In this document: positions 48,480 to 59,698 of the stretch, piece after piece
Position numbering within the stretch: position 1 is the stretch's first letter
Layout: every line of letters begins with the position of its first letter
Origin: Siderastrea siderea
Taxonomy: Eukaryota > Cnidaria > Anthozoa > Scleractinia > Rhizangiidae
Direction: 5' to 3'
DNA: 64,000 bases
Assembly (NCBI GenBank): GCA_964030785.1
Contig: OZ034968.1
Span: forward strand, 53,029,230 to 53,093,229
Translations under genes and position numbers: made by a program
Notes under the pieces: generated by a model
The model's input: only the letters and a program-made list of their open reading frames with translations
Told to the model about the DNA's origin: nothing
Databases searched by the model: none

Positions 48480-50480
48480 CTGTGTAACGGCTGCCATTTG
48501 TACATAGTACGCTATATAAATCAGGATCGCATCTCACGTTTTAGGGGAGTCGTCCCAAGTCGCTATTTAGTCGTTTTGGGAAGGGAAATACGGGAGTGGT
48601 TTAGCGCGCGGGGAGTATTGGGAAGGGACCATTTTCCTTCTTCCCTTGCTGGCATGCTCTGCGCGCTTGCAAACTTTTGCCTGTTCCAGACCTCCTGGGT
48701 ACGAGTCAGGAGTGGAAATCCATGCTGTGATAGTGGCTTTGACAAGTCTTTATTGGCAAAGTTATTTGGTTGATGAAACCGACCAAAAAGAGTTTCCTTG
48801 AATAGCTATTTCTTTAAAGCCGTAATACTTTTTGTACGGCGACGGTTTTGGATTTGATTTTTTGCCTAAAGTCCATCCGACCAGCATGCATCTTACTTAC
48901 TGGAGCATATCATATTATGGTTCCAGTGGACTAAGATGGAAAGATTTCAGTGATAGCGTAGAAGAAGTGCATTGGACCTTTACTTTGTAACTGATAAAAT
49001 TAAAAACAAACTTTACTTTTAAGCTTATGAAGCACGTCCACGGTTGGAGCTGAGTCAGTGTGTGTCTGTCTCTTTCTCAGTTGACATGGGTGTAGCGCTT
49101 CCCTCGCTCCGAGCCCAGTTTTGTCAGTACCGCCTTGCAGTCCGAGGTATTATCGCAAAAGAAGTGGATTGAGGATTTTTGAGATCTAGCTTTGAGAGCT
49201 GAATTAGTGTCCCTAAAATCCTTTATCCTAAATTCTTTAGTGTTTTCGAAAGCCAGTTGGGCAAGGTTAGTGGTGTTTTTGAATATTGCCAGGACATTTT
49301 AACCAAAAGTCAGGCTTTTTTACGATTAAAAGGGACGAGCCTCGTTTTTGTGCAAAAACAAAACAGAAGCAACTGATCGTCCTCTATTATTGGAGCGTTA
49401 TCCCAATCCAACCCCAAAAATATTTGACGTCGGAGAGGGCATCTTATCCTACAAAATTCCAGTGTCAAACCATTTCAGTTGTCTGGGATGAAACTTCGCT
49501 AAAGCATTCACCAATGTGTACGCATTCAAAACATATGGGCCAAGGAAAGCCAAAATGTAGTTCCCAAATGTAGCACCTATGCGCTTTATATTTGCCCAGC
49601 GTGAAAAACAAAAAACATAAAAGCAATTCTTTGAACACTTACTTTTACCCCCGAAGGAGGCCTTTTGCTTCGCGTATTGTTATTTTTCAACAAAGAACGA
49701 TCTAGATTTAAAAAATATGGCGACAAATAAAACTAACAAAACAAGCAAAAAAGACATTGCTCGTATCTGAATCAAGTCTGCTTAGGATAGTAGATTGCTT
49801 AGCTTACGGCATTGTGCTTATTAACAGTCCTCAACGAGACCTGCTTCTTCTTTATTCTACCCTCTTCGCCATCTTTGTCTACACTGATTCACTTCCGGTT
49901 GATTAGTATGTTAAATAAGTACGACCAGAAAACTGGGGGACGAAATTCAGTAGCTAGCATTGCGCAGGTGAACTCTAGCAGACGAGCCGTAAGTGATACC
50001 AGCCTAACAAGCCTTGGGGCATTAGTGGTGGGGGGAGGGGGGGGGGGGGTTGGAGGTAGCCGTGAGGGAAGACAAATTAAGTAGTTTCGAAGAGGCCATT
50101 CCAAAATACTCCTACCTTCGTTTTCAAAGCGGGGCATGGTGCATAGCCTTTCACATGATCAGTAATGAGTTTCATTTCACATGCTAATAAAACCAGGAGC
50201 CAATGATAACTAATTTTCACGTGAAAGGTTGAGCACCAGGCCTCACTTTGATACAGAGGCTACAGGCATTTCGGAAATGCCGTAATCTTGAACAGAGGAA
50301 AAAATGTGGTAAAATTGTTATTGATGTTGCTTGTTTGTTGTAGTTGCTATGAACACTCCTCGCGACAGGAGCATAGAGCCCGTCACGATTGTACGTCGAT
50401 CGAAGAATTATCGTAATAAGGAACGCTGAATAAAAGAGCTTATGCATATCAGATTTCCCCATTACCATGACACTTTGACA
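48480..50480. other. Intergenic, no gene recognised
   Basis: It contains short open frames without domains and a G-rich tract at 50028-50050. The 92-residue frame at 48498-48773 has a plausible length but no family pattern and is not called. Confidence 0.4.
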
Positions 50481-50484
50481 TTTA

Positions 50485-52025
50485 CAGTGCGGCGGATAAC
50501 CAGAATTGGATATCTGGTGACGTCACGAGAAATGGCAATATGGCCGCCGAAGCTAGGCACACTATACATACTCTTTTCTGAGCTCTTTTTGTGGCCAAAA
50601 AGCGGCCTTTTCCCACAAGGCCTTGCACAATACATTAGAACAATAGAGATTTGTTGAGTGAAGAAGAAAATGGCGTTTTGCGAAGCTTTCACGAGTTGGG
50701 AGGCCGAAACCGTGCCATTTTGTGCTTTTTTTGCTCTGTTTTCGACTCGACAGGACGCCACATAAATGGAAAAATCAGGTACGTAGCATTTTTTGTCCTT
50801 TGTGAAAAAAATATGTCGTTAATGTGTATGAAATTTGCTTTTACATGGTGTTATTTTTGTGTGGGTCCATGACTGCGTCGCTGGGTCCAAGGCTTTTGAA
50901 GATGCAATAATGTACTTCGCCAGATGTGTTTCTCGTTGACCGATCACGCAGACCGTGCTGTGGACCCGATTTCATGCTGTGTTTATTATTGTTTCTGTAG
51001 GTTATGACAAGAAAGCATTGATAGAGGAGCAAGGACAAAGAAGTTCTAACATTATCAAATACCGTAATAAAATGACTGCTGAATGAGCGATGTTTAATGC
51101 TTTAATGGAGTTACTATAAATACTAGACGCTTAGAAACCTTCAGCCTGTTCAGCTTGTACTCAAGATATAAACACTTTTTAGCAGCAAAGAAATATACTC
51201 CCCATTACACATGTTGAAACATATTTACATTACTGCTTATAAAAGTTCCCAGTGCTGTGGATTTTATTCTGACATCCAAGCGAATACAATCTATCACTCC
51301 GATTCGAGGAAAGGAAAAGTGAATAATTATGTAAATCTTATTTTCACACGAAATTGTCACGAAATTGGGAGGAATGTCTGTTATTCTTATTATTAGTCAC
51401 TCCGCGAACACGTGAAACAATGTCTTCTGAACAACCTGGTACTTGTGATAGTGATGTTGAAACAGTATTCTGGCGAGATGTGATATCGCAAAAGCTTGAT
51501 CAGCGCAATCAAAGCCGGAGCGCCAATGTTTACGGTATGACATGCATACCGGCTCTAAGCGAGCGTTCACGATGCGTCGGCTGTCCTAAGTCGAAGGACG
51601 ATCCTCGTGTGACAAAAACCGTCGACAGGCTTTTCTATGTCCAGATAATCCGGATATTTCACGAACCGATGCAGCCGTCTCTGTCCCCTCAAAAAAATCT
51701 TTTCCGGACGCGGACGGCTGTACACAGGCTAACCGAAAATAGGGTTATTATGAGCGATCGACAAATCGAGGACAAAATTGCAGTGTTTAAATGAATAAAG
51801 CAAATCCTAGGCAAACGACTAATGGCTTGAATTGTACAGAGGCTCCAGAGATCGACAAATTGGGATTCCTTCGACATACGACATAAGACTTCACCTCGCT
51901 CGACTTTCACACTCGCCATTTCACTAGAGCCTAGTCCTTTCGCTGTCTAGACAATGTTTTGGTTTTGTGTGAGCCAATCAGATAGCAGGAAATCATATAC
52001 CCAGTTCTGGTTATCCGCCGCACTG
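50485..52025. mobile_element. 1.54-kb TIR element with ATTTA target duplication
   Basis: It starts CAGTGCGGCGGATAACCAGA and ends TCTGGTTATCCGCCGCACTG. ATTTA flanks it at 50480-50484 and 52026-52030. Near the left end lie TGACGTCA (50518) and ATATGGCCGCCG. CAGTG ends with a 5-bp duplication suggest a hAT5-type element (inference). Its only sizeable frame is at 51420-51794; a full transposase is absent. Confidence 0.75.
51420..51794 (+). CDS. Small unrecognised protein inside the TIR element
   Basis: An ATG-started frame of 124 residues lies toward the right end of the 50485-52025 element. It begins MSSEQPGTCDSDVETVFW, has a CVGCPKSKDDPRV stretch with two Cys, and a basic tail RLTENRVIMSDRQIEDKI. 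No domain is recognised, and it is far too short for a transposase. It may be an accessory protein or a decayed C-terminal exon; expression is unproven. Confidence 0.35.
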   Translation: MSSEQPGTCDSDVETVFWRDVISQKLDQRNQSRSANVYGMTCIPALSERSRCVGCPKSKDDPRVTKTVDRLFYVQIIRIFHEPMQPSLSPQKNLFRTRTAVHRLTENRVIMSDRQIEDKIAVFK

Positions 52026-52776
52026 ATTTATCCTGGTGTCGCGTCTCTGTTGTGACGTCACCTCAAACTGCTTGAAATTACGGCTGCAACGCAATAAATG
52101 AGATTTCTCGGAACTCAATCATCATTTATAGAACTGTTTTGAAGGGCTTTCATCGTATCTTCGGTTGCTTCTAGAAGCTAGGTTTCCTGAAACAGGTAAG
52201 AGAATGGCTATTGTGCTAGATTGTACCGAATCTTGTCAAACTCTCTCTTCAAAGACTTAGAGTACGATTATCCTTTTTGGCTTAGAGTACGATTATCCTT
52301 TTTGGTTTACTCAATAATTTTAATACGCGTAAACTTTCTCTGTGCAAGTCTTGTTCCGCTCTTTAACACCTGCAAGATCGTTATCAGTACAATTGCTTAA
52401 TTGGTATTACAAAATCGGAGAAGCTTGCACACTTCATGTTAGCAGAACTGGGCAATCAGGCGAACTTAATTGTTTATTGTAAACAGTAACACGAACTCGT
52501 TTGGATATAAGAAACGTCTGAAAGCATAAAGATATACGATGTACAAACTGAGTAAAAACTTTTGTAAAACCAGCGTGTATTTCTCCGTTAGCCGAGAGAC
52601 GTTTCGGTTTTGTCGCTTTAGATGAGTAACAAGCAATTAAAAGAAATGTGGACATGTAACACCCAAGTTTTCCGCACATACCATATAATTGCAACAGAAT
52701 AGTATAGTTGTTACGCAGTATAGTTTCGTATAACGTCCGTGTTTCAGTTTTCTTTTTTTTTTTTCAGTTTAGTGAC

Positions 52777-53388
52777 ATGTCTGTCGAGAGAACCGAAGTC
52801 GACCGACTTCACTGCAGACAGGTGAAAGTGGAAGAAACTGGTGTTAGTGTAACAGTCAGAGATGCAGTTCATGCTTATGCAAACCACTACATCAAGCAGA
52901 GCAGACCTTACTTCCGGGATCAACAGCTAAAAACCTACATCGACTGTCCTTACCTGTTAAACATTGCACGAGGGATGTGTGTTGCGAGTCTGTTCGGTGC
53001 ACTTGTCGCTGGTGGCGGATCAATTGCTCTTCCTATTTTCTTCTTCATCGCCTGTTTGCTGTTTTTCTGTATTTACTGCCAACACGAGCGGGTAAATCAG
53101 AAGTCTCTGCCTGTTGTTTTGAAGCAGCCTGTCTTCAAATCTCAGAGAGATTTAAACGGATTCTACGAAGTAACTGTTACTGAACTTGACGGAGTTGCCC
53201 TTCAAAATTATCAGGCTGGGATTGGCTTCATGAAATTGTCTCAAGGAAAAATCAAATTCCAGGCCTTTAATAAATCAGCGATCCGCCACATGTCAGACGC
53301 AAAATGCCAATCACGACTAATGCTGATTTTCTTCTTAATGGCCGCTGCTTACAACTGCTACTTTATGGTGGCTTACTCTAACAAATGA
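52777..53388 (+). CDS. Unrecognised three-pass membrane protein
   Basis: A 203-residue protein starting MSVERTEVDRLHC. The ATG follows a polypyrimidine tract and CAG acceptor (52767) by ten bases. A plausible 5' untranslated exon ends at donor AACAG/GTAAG (52195), so the whole coding sequence probably sits in the last exon. Predicted membrane spans are about 62-80 (ARGMCVASLFGALVAGGG), 84-101 (ALPIFFFIACLLFFCIY) and 181-199 (LMLIFFLMAAAYNCYFMVAY). The first two form a hairpin; residues 105-178 form a soluble loop with a possible beta-rich core (GFYEVTVTELDGVALQNY). No signal peptide is seen. The family is not recognised. Coding composition, a clean start and the splice context support a real gene. 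Confidence 0.75.
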   Translation: MSVERTEVDRLHCRQVKVEETGVSVTVRDAVHAYANHYIKQSRPYFRDQQLKTYIDCPYLLNIARGMCVASLFGALVAGGGSIALPIFFFIACLLFFCIYCQHERVNQKSLPVVLKQPVFKSQRDLNGFYEVTVTELDGVALQNYQAGIGFMKLSQGKIKFQAFNKSAIRHMSDAKCQSRLMLIFFLMAAAYNCYFMVAYSNK

Positions 53389-54245
53389 GACACTAAAGAC
53401 CACGTATACGTCAGTTTTAGAATACGAATGAAAGATTAGCTAGTTTAATAGTAGTCTTCATGAAATTTATAAGTGATCTATCACAGAGGACCAAGAACAG
53501 AACATTTAACATAGCTGGTTGTCAATGTTTGCGTGGAACACATTTCCCGGAAACACTTGAGAAAAATAAGGTTTATTTAGTCACTGTGGAAACTTTTGTG
53601 ATCCTGCAGTTTTAGTTGGTTTTTATGACGTAATTAAAGTCCCAATAGTCGATCAGATAAGTGAAGAACAGTTACTTTACATTCAGGTAATATTCAAGTG
53701 ATTTCCTACCAGGCAACAGAGTTCACTGACTGGGTGTTTGTTTTCGTAGCATTTTTCCCGGAAGCATTTCAGTTGGGATGGAATTTCAGCTTTACTTTGT
53801 GTATCTTGTTGTGAGCCTTTGAGTCCCAGCGACTTCAGAATTGACATGACGGGTCGAAAACCAACAGCATTTCTAACAGTTTTCGACTTACAAGGGTCGC
53901 TTCTGTGTAATTTTACACGTGGATACGAAATGAATTTTACTTAAATGATAAATCTTTTAGTACACTTGTAAATAATATACAAATTAGATAGAAAATTTCA
54001 CTGTGTTACCTTTTTTATCCTATAATCGACTTGCAAACCTTTTTTTATTAAACAGTTTGTTACGCCGTGTTTCATTCAGAACCAAGAGTCTTGTCAGAAC
54101 ATGTTCTTGTTTTCTGCGGTGTCTTGTTTTGTGGACTCTCTCTTTTGAAGAACACTGATCTCTAATTATCTTTGTTTGCTTTATTCCGTGGTAGTTTTCA
54201 GTAACGATGTATCCTATAGTGTGACGTTTGGACTATTTTTTGTTA
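53389..54245. other. 3' UTR and intergenic
   Basis: Downstream of the membrane-protein gene. ATTAAA near 54047 is a possible poly(A) signal. No further gene is recognised. Confidence 0.4.
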
Positions 54246-54250
54246 ATGCA

Positions 54251-55152
54251 GGGTTCAATTCTACCTGTTACCATCCCCCCCCCCGGGCACACCCTCGGGG
54301 ATTTGCAATTTTTTTCTTGCTTGGCGGTCTATTCCCCACCCCCGGGCACGCAGAAAGAGACAATTCCCAACCCCCGGGACTCCTCATCGACCACAAATAC
54401 GTTGTTTTGTGTTCAAAATTGATTTCCGTACAATGGCACAACCAGACGTTTTGAAAGGAACTTAAACGCTTTTCTAGAGTTTACTGAACGAAGGATATTA
54501 CATAGTATTAAAAAACATGGACACTACATTGAAAAAGAAAACTGAAGAAAAAGTCTAACCGCTCTGGCATTCGGCTGGCGAGTAAAGAAATGTTCTTCAC
54601 CGCGTGTTTTATTCTAAATATAGCACATGCACAAAAGAGGTCCGGTGAGCAAATTGATGACAGCATTTTAAAGGAGTTTTTCTTAGCTTGTTTCACAAGA
54701 ACACTGGACTGTGATCTCTGTTTAATATAAAGCCGTGCATTTGTTTCATACAAATACGCTGAAGAAATATTTCTTATATGTTTGTGATGAACGCCATCCA
54801 TTCGAGTACGCATCAAACGCACCTTCGTTTAACAATTTATAATAAACGTGCCTTTGAATACAGATTATAATTTCGAGAGATTATTCTTCTCCAACCAGTC
54901 TGCTACAAATTCTAGAGATTTTCCCTGGAAATAGGCAGTCTTCTCTACGCGGTCTGGCGCCATTGTGTCAACTGAGAAGTGATGAGTTAGTGACGTGCTT
55001 CCAAGAAAAACGAGAAGTTATTTTCGATTTGCCCCGCCCCCCTACCCCCGGGACAAAACCGTTTCAGACAATTTCCCACCCCCGGGCCCAAAGGGCTGGA
55101 CTTGTCCCGGGGGTTGCCCCGGGGGTGGGATGGTAACAGGTAAAATTGAACC
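54251..55152. mobile_element. 902-bp TIR element with ATGCA target duplication
   Basis: The left end GGGTTCAATTCTACCTGTTA pairs with the right end TAACAGGTAAAATTGAACC. ATGCA flanks it at 54246-54250 and 55153-55157. Both subterminal regions carry repeated CCCCCGGG motifs (at least six in all), pointing outward from the centre. No transposase frame is present. The class is uncertain; the 5-bp duplication matches the elements at 19542 and 50485. Confidence 0.75.
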
Positions 55153-55157
55153 ATGCA

Positions 55158-55912
55158 TAAGCGTAGTAGAGAGCTGCTCTAGTACCCACTAGCAACATAA
55201 GTTTGAGTTTAATTTTCAAGGTTAAGTGGCAATCTCTGTAAAAGCGGTCCGCTGCATTTCGGGTCAGAAAATCAATTTCCTTCAAACTTTACCCACGAAA
55301 CTATCTTAGTCTAAAAGTAAACATAAGCATATTTTTTTTTGTAAATGTTACAAAATATTTTTTTTCTAAGCCAAAATCGCCCGCACCGTGAGGTGGCAAT
55401 TTTTGGCGGCGATGTGACCCAAAAATAGGGAGTTTTGACGGTCTCGCCACTTCAAAATGTAGCGATTTCTGGCAAGCGATATATTTTTCTGTATTAGACT
55501 ATTCCTTGAATAGTACATTGATGTTAATTTTAGCGCGATTAATCGAAGTTTCCTGCATTAAAGAATTTTTTTTTCGAAGGCTCTCTCGCCATTAACGCCA
55601 ATGAAGAAAAGATGCAAACTTTAAATTCGTCATTACGCAAAAGTCCAACTTCTTGAACACAATTTTTCTATTCAGACCAACTAACCTTACATCAAATAGC
55701 ATGTAAATATAAAAATATATTGTGGTTTAAGCGAATTTTAAAAACAGGTGATCATGAAGTTTGGTGCTTTTTGCAACAAGGTGCCAAATATGGCCCACAC
55801 TCGAAGAATGTTAAACGAACAAATTTTGATGTCATTGAAGTGTTTTTGGTCTGCACGCTTTCCTAAATGAAATATCATGATAAAAAAATGACGAATTATG
55901 GAATTTTGCCAT
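55158..55912. other. Intergenic, no gene recognised
   Basis: AT-rich sequence between two mobile elements. No domain, repeat or inverted structure was recognised. Confidence 0.4.
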
Positions 55913-56366
55913 GTGATTCGCTCCTACGTGATTGAACCAAAACTTACCAGCGACGTCTCTTCAAGGCGAGAGCGCTTCTGACGCTGCTTTCCTCTATGCA
56001 TGGCGAACATATAACTTAAATGGATCAACTGGGACCACGAGGAAATATTTCAGGAAAAGAAACATACCATTTGAATCGTCTTTAGGTGCGAGTAAATTTT
56101 GATTGAAAAACAACTAAAAGAACCCGGTCAAGTAACGCAACAAGCGGTCATGTCACATTGCTGTTTGAGTTAATAATTAGTCGTCGCAAATATTCCATAA
56201 AAGTCACGAAATGTTAGGCATTTCTCACAAACACAATATGGACCTCATATATTTACCTCTATGTGACAGTTAAAGGTAAAATAGCGCATAAAGACATTTT
56301 TTCTTCGTACCTGTACCTAACGTTTATACGTAAAATCCATTCTGGTAGAAAGCAAATAGCCTGTCT

Positions 56367-56408
56367 GTGTACAGCCGCCCGCACTCCGGAGTGCGGGCGG
56401 CTGTACAC
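56367..56408. repeat. Perfect 42-bp palindrome, left arm
   Basis: Two halves of 21 bases, GTGTACAGCCGCCCGCACTC plus C and its complement, meet at CTCCGGAG with no loop. The GC-rich block stands out against AT-rich flanks. Identical to 63170-63211. Confidence 0.9.
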
Positions 56409-56718
56409 GAGCTAGAAAGCAAAATCACTTCTCTAGAAAACTCCAAAGAATTGCTTTATTTACCTTTACTGACTGTTAACAAATCACTTATAAAAAGCAT
56501 CTTGCGTGATGAATGCAAGTCCGTTTCAGTAAACGCATTACGTGACAGAACCATTTATCACACAGTCAACCTGGTCTTACCGTGGACCTTCAGTTTTGTC
56601 TAGCGCAAAAGGTAACGAAAATTGACCTATTTAATAATAACTCTGCTTGGAAACATCAAAAAGAAACGAGCTAACACCGTGTATGCGAAATGCGTGCAAC
56701 TCCGCATTTTGTCATATC

Positions 56719-57222
56719 CTATGTGCGTGACCGTATGGTGGTTGGGGAATCTCCGTTTGCGTTTCTAGCTCTCCGCATGTCATCTGCCACTTGAGCGGGA
56801 TCCTCTTTTCTCCCAGTTTGCTGTCCAATTTCAAACTTTTTCTGCAAATAGTCACTCACTTTCTTAGAAAACCGCCTTTGAGTGGATCGTGACTTGCGAG
56901 GTGCCCATCCCATTTCAAGCAAGTCGTCCTCCCTTGTTGCCAATTCTCCCTCACCGACCTTGTAAGATGTTTTAGTGTCACTCAAAGAAATCGTCTGGAA
57001 ACGTTGAACCTAGTCTATCCGCGATTTCTCATAAAGGCCAACTTTTGCCGGTTCTGTAGAGCGGCGGTGCCCAAAGACATTCAAGTGAATGTCCAGTTGT
57101 TCAGGACTGTTGAATCCTTCTGTACATTTGCGATCTGGGCATTCAAAGGAGCTGCTATCCACGTCATCGGTTTTATTTTTCTTTGCGGTACTATCCAAAA
57201 AATGCTCTTTATAAGTGGTTAG
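56719..57222 (-). pseudogene. C2H2 / conserved C-terminal domain remnant
   Basis: Read on the - strand. It encodes a zinc-finger-like stretch (FECPDRKCTEGF..HLNVFGH near 57120-57060), an in-frame TAG at 57007-57009, then MGWAPRKSRSTQRRFSKKVS, DYLQKKFEIGQQTGRKEDPA and QVADDMRRARNANG, ending at 56719. The W-K-RF-YL-F-G-TG-K-DP-V-MR-AR pattern recalls a C-terminal region of multicopy proteins in aquatic animals (from memory, unverified). N-terminal parts are missing. The last codons lie inside the inverted-repeat arm and recur near 57764-57800, so the transposon carries this gene tail. Confidence 0.55.
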
Positions 57223-57293
57223 TTAACAGTCACTAAGGGTAAGTAAAACAATTCTTTCGAGTTTTCTAGAGAAGTGATTTTGCTTTCTAGCCT

Positions 57294-57335
57294 GTGTACG
57301 GCCGCCCGCACTCTGGAGTGCGGGCGGCTGTATTG
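57294..57335. repeat. Imperfect third copy of the 42-bp palindrome
   Basis: It matches the other two copies but has a few substitutions (GTGTACGGCC and CTCTGGAG at the centre), and its right half ends CTGTATTG. It lies inside the older arm-like segment 57185-57485. Confidence 0.75.
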
Positions 57336-57845
57336 CCTTCCACCAGGACGGATCTTACGTACTAAAACGTTTGGTACAGGTGCGAAGAAAAATGTTTTTA
57401 TACGCTATTTTACCTCTAATTGTCAGATAGAGGCAAATATATGGTTTGCAATTCATTTGTTGTACATTGAAAAGTGTCAAGTGTATGGATTTCTCCAGGG
57501 GCTGGTGGGGGGAGACACCCATAGAAAGGCTCGTCGAAACTTGTAAAAGGGACCCCTTAAAAGGTATCAGAATCTCGTTTGGGGGCGTGGATTAAATTAA
57601 GGTTCAGACCTAAAAGGAAGGAAGTAGTTCCGGTCATACTTTCTTTGTAAGATTATAACCTTAATAAAGGCACCGCTATAACTACATTGTGTTGGCTTCA
57701 GATTTAAGCACCTTGAGTGCTACCAACCGTGGAGTTTAAACAGTACTCCCGATAATTTTATATGGGATTCCCCCACCACCATACGGTCACGCACATAGGA
57801 TATGACAAAATGCGGAGTTGCACGCATTTCGCATACACGGTGTTA

Positions 57846-59259
57846 GGGACCGACCATTATTTTTTTGGAGAGGGGGGGGGGGGGATGAAAAATCCTGAAA
57901 AAAAAAAGTTTGCAAAATCAAAAAAGCCCAAATAAATTGTTTGCAGACATGAAAAGGAGAAAATAAAAAGTTTGCAGACTAGTTGATATATAGTTTGATT
58001 TATATAAGTAAATTTAGTCCTATTTGTTAAAATGCAAGATAACAATGCAACAAAATGATTTGCATGGATTCATCACTGGTTTGACATGGTAAATTAGCCA
58101 CCACAAACTAATTCAAAAGTTGACACTTTGAGTGTTTGCTATTCATTAGAGCAAATGAGCTATTTAACACTCAAACATCAGTTTTGTCATTTCTTTCCGG
58201 TGGCTAATGTACCAAATCGACTTGGTTGATAAACCCCAATTTCTGTGTTTTACTTTTCCACCAACAAATTACCACAGTTTCTTAAAATCAGTTATTAACC
58301 CCTTTATTAAAAATAATCTCTTCTGAGGACCTTGAAAGCATTAAATGCTAAAGTTAGGTTATTGTATCAATCGTTTCTACAACAAGAACTTTTTGTAATT
58401 GAATAGCTGTAATCGGACAACTACGTTGCGCGCGCGTCAATCAGGTGCACTGAAATGGGTTCTTTTTGTAGCTGTTTCTCCACTGCTTGCAAGACTGATA
58501 ATTAAAAATATATCCCTGAAGGGCACATAGATTTTCTAATCTCGCATTTTGTTATAGATAGAATTGAATGGACTTCGTATTGTACAGTTCAGGCGTAATC
58601 GTGCTCGTAATTTCGAATCGTCCTCGCGCTACGCGCTCGGCTGATTTAAATTAACTCGCCCAATTACTCCCTGAATTGTGCTCCACTGAGTCCAACTACC
58701 ATTACTAATCAAGAACTCTTCGAAGTGCAATGAAACTCTAACTAAGAGAAAAGATTAACTTGAATTCCTGGGTTGCATGTATTCACTAATAGTCACGCTG
58801 GCTTTTCAACAGGGTCCTAGGCTGGTTTGATGATGACATCTAATAAATCATCAAACAGCAAGCAGTCTCCTGTTTTCCACTTGCATGAAGAAGGCAAATT
58901 GGATCCAGTCTTGTATAAACTACGAAATAAAGCGCAAGTGTAAGCAAGCGCTGTTTCATTTGGCTCCTCAATCCTCTCTAGGATCAGGGGAGAAAAGGCC
59001 GCTGGTGCAGTTCTATATTATTACTTGCAATTACGTTCGCATTTTAATGTTTCAGGATACTTTGACGTGAGATTTTCAATTTTTTTAGGAAACAAAACAA
59101 GCCATGGTGCAGTTATACTTTAATAAGTTAGAGACATATGAAACACGGCATTCATGGAAAGCAGTTTTAAGCAGTAATGTTTAGATTAGTATTTTTACTA
59201 CATAAGATTACCTGATGAATTTTAACCGTATGTAAATAAATGTAATAATAATAATAATT

Positions 59260-59301
<42 letters not shown>

Positions 59302-59448
59302 TATAATAATAACAAACACACAAAAAAAATTGTTTGCAGGAAGATGCAGCGGGAAAACAATTGTTTGCACAGACAACAACACAGAAAAAAATTGTTTGTC
59401 TTGAAAAAATTTTCACCCCCCCCCTCCAAAAAAATAATGGTCCGTCCC
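57846..59448. mobile_element. TTA-flanked 1.6-kb TIR element (Harbinger-like)
   Basis: It starts GGGACCGACCATTATTTTTT and ends AAAAAATAATGGTCCGTCCC, flanked by TTA (57843-57845 and 59449-59451). The left arm of the composite has the uninterrupted site (GAGCTAACACCG at about 56669-56680). A 3-bp TTA duplication fits PIF/Harbinger (inference). Subterminal TTTGCAGAC and TTGTTTGCA motifs repeat at both ends, and poly-G/poly-C runs lie next to the ends. No transposase was found. Confidence 0.75.
59243..59311. repeat. TAA microsatellite
   Basis: About 70 bases of (TAA)n with two interruptions, inside the TTA-flanked element. The Ile/Asn-run frames over it are artefacts. Confidence 0.9.
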
Positions 59449-59698
59449 TTAGCTCGTTTCTTTTTGATGTTTCGAAGCAGAGTTATTATTAAAGGTCAAT
59501 TTTCGTTACCTTTTGCGCTAGACAAAACTGAAGGTCCACGGTAAGACCAGGTTGACTGTGTGACAAATGGTTCTGTCACGTAATGCGTTTACTGAAACGG
59601 ACTTGCATTCATCACGCAAGAAAAGAGTACTATCCAAAAGATGCTTTTTATAAGTGATTTGTTAACAGTCAGTAAAGGTAAATAAAGCAATTCTTTGG

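Noticed and set aside
59217..59311. Ile/Asn-run reading frame
   Set aside because: Produced by the TAA microsatellite.
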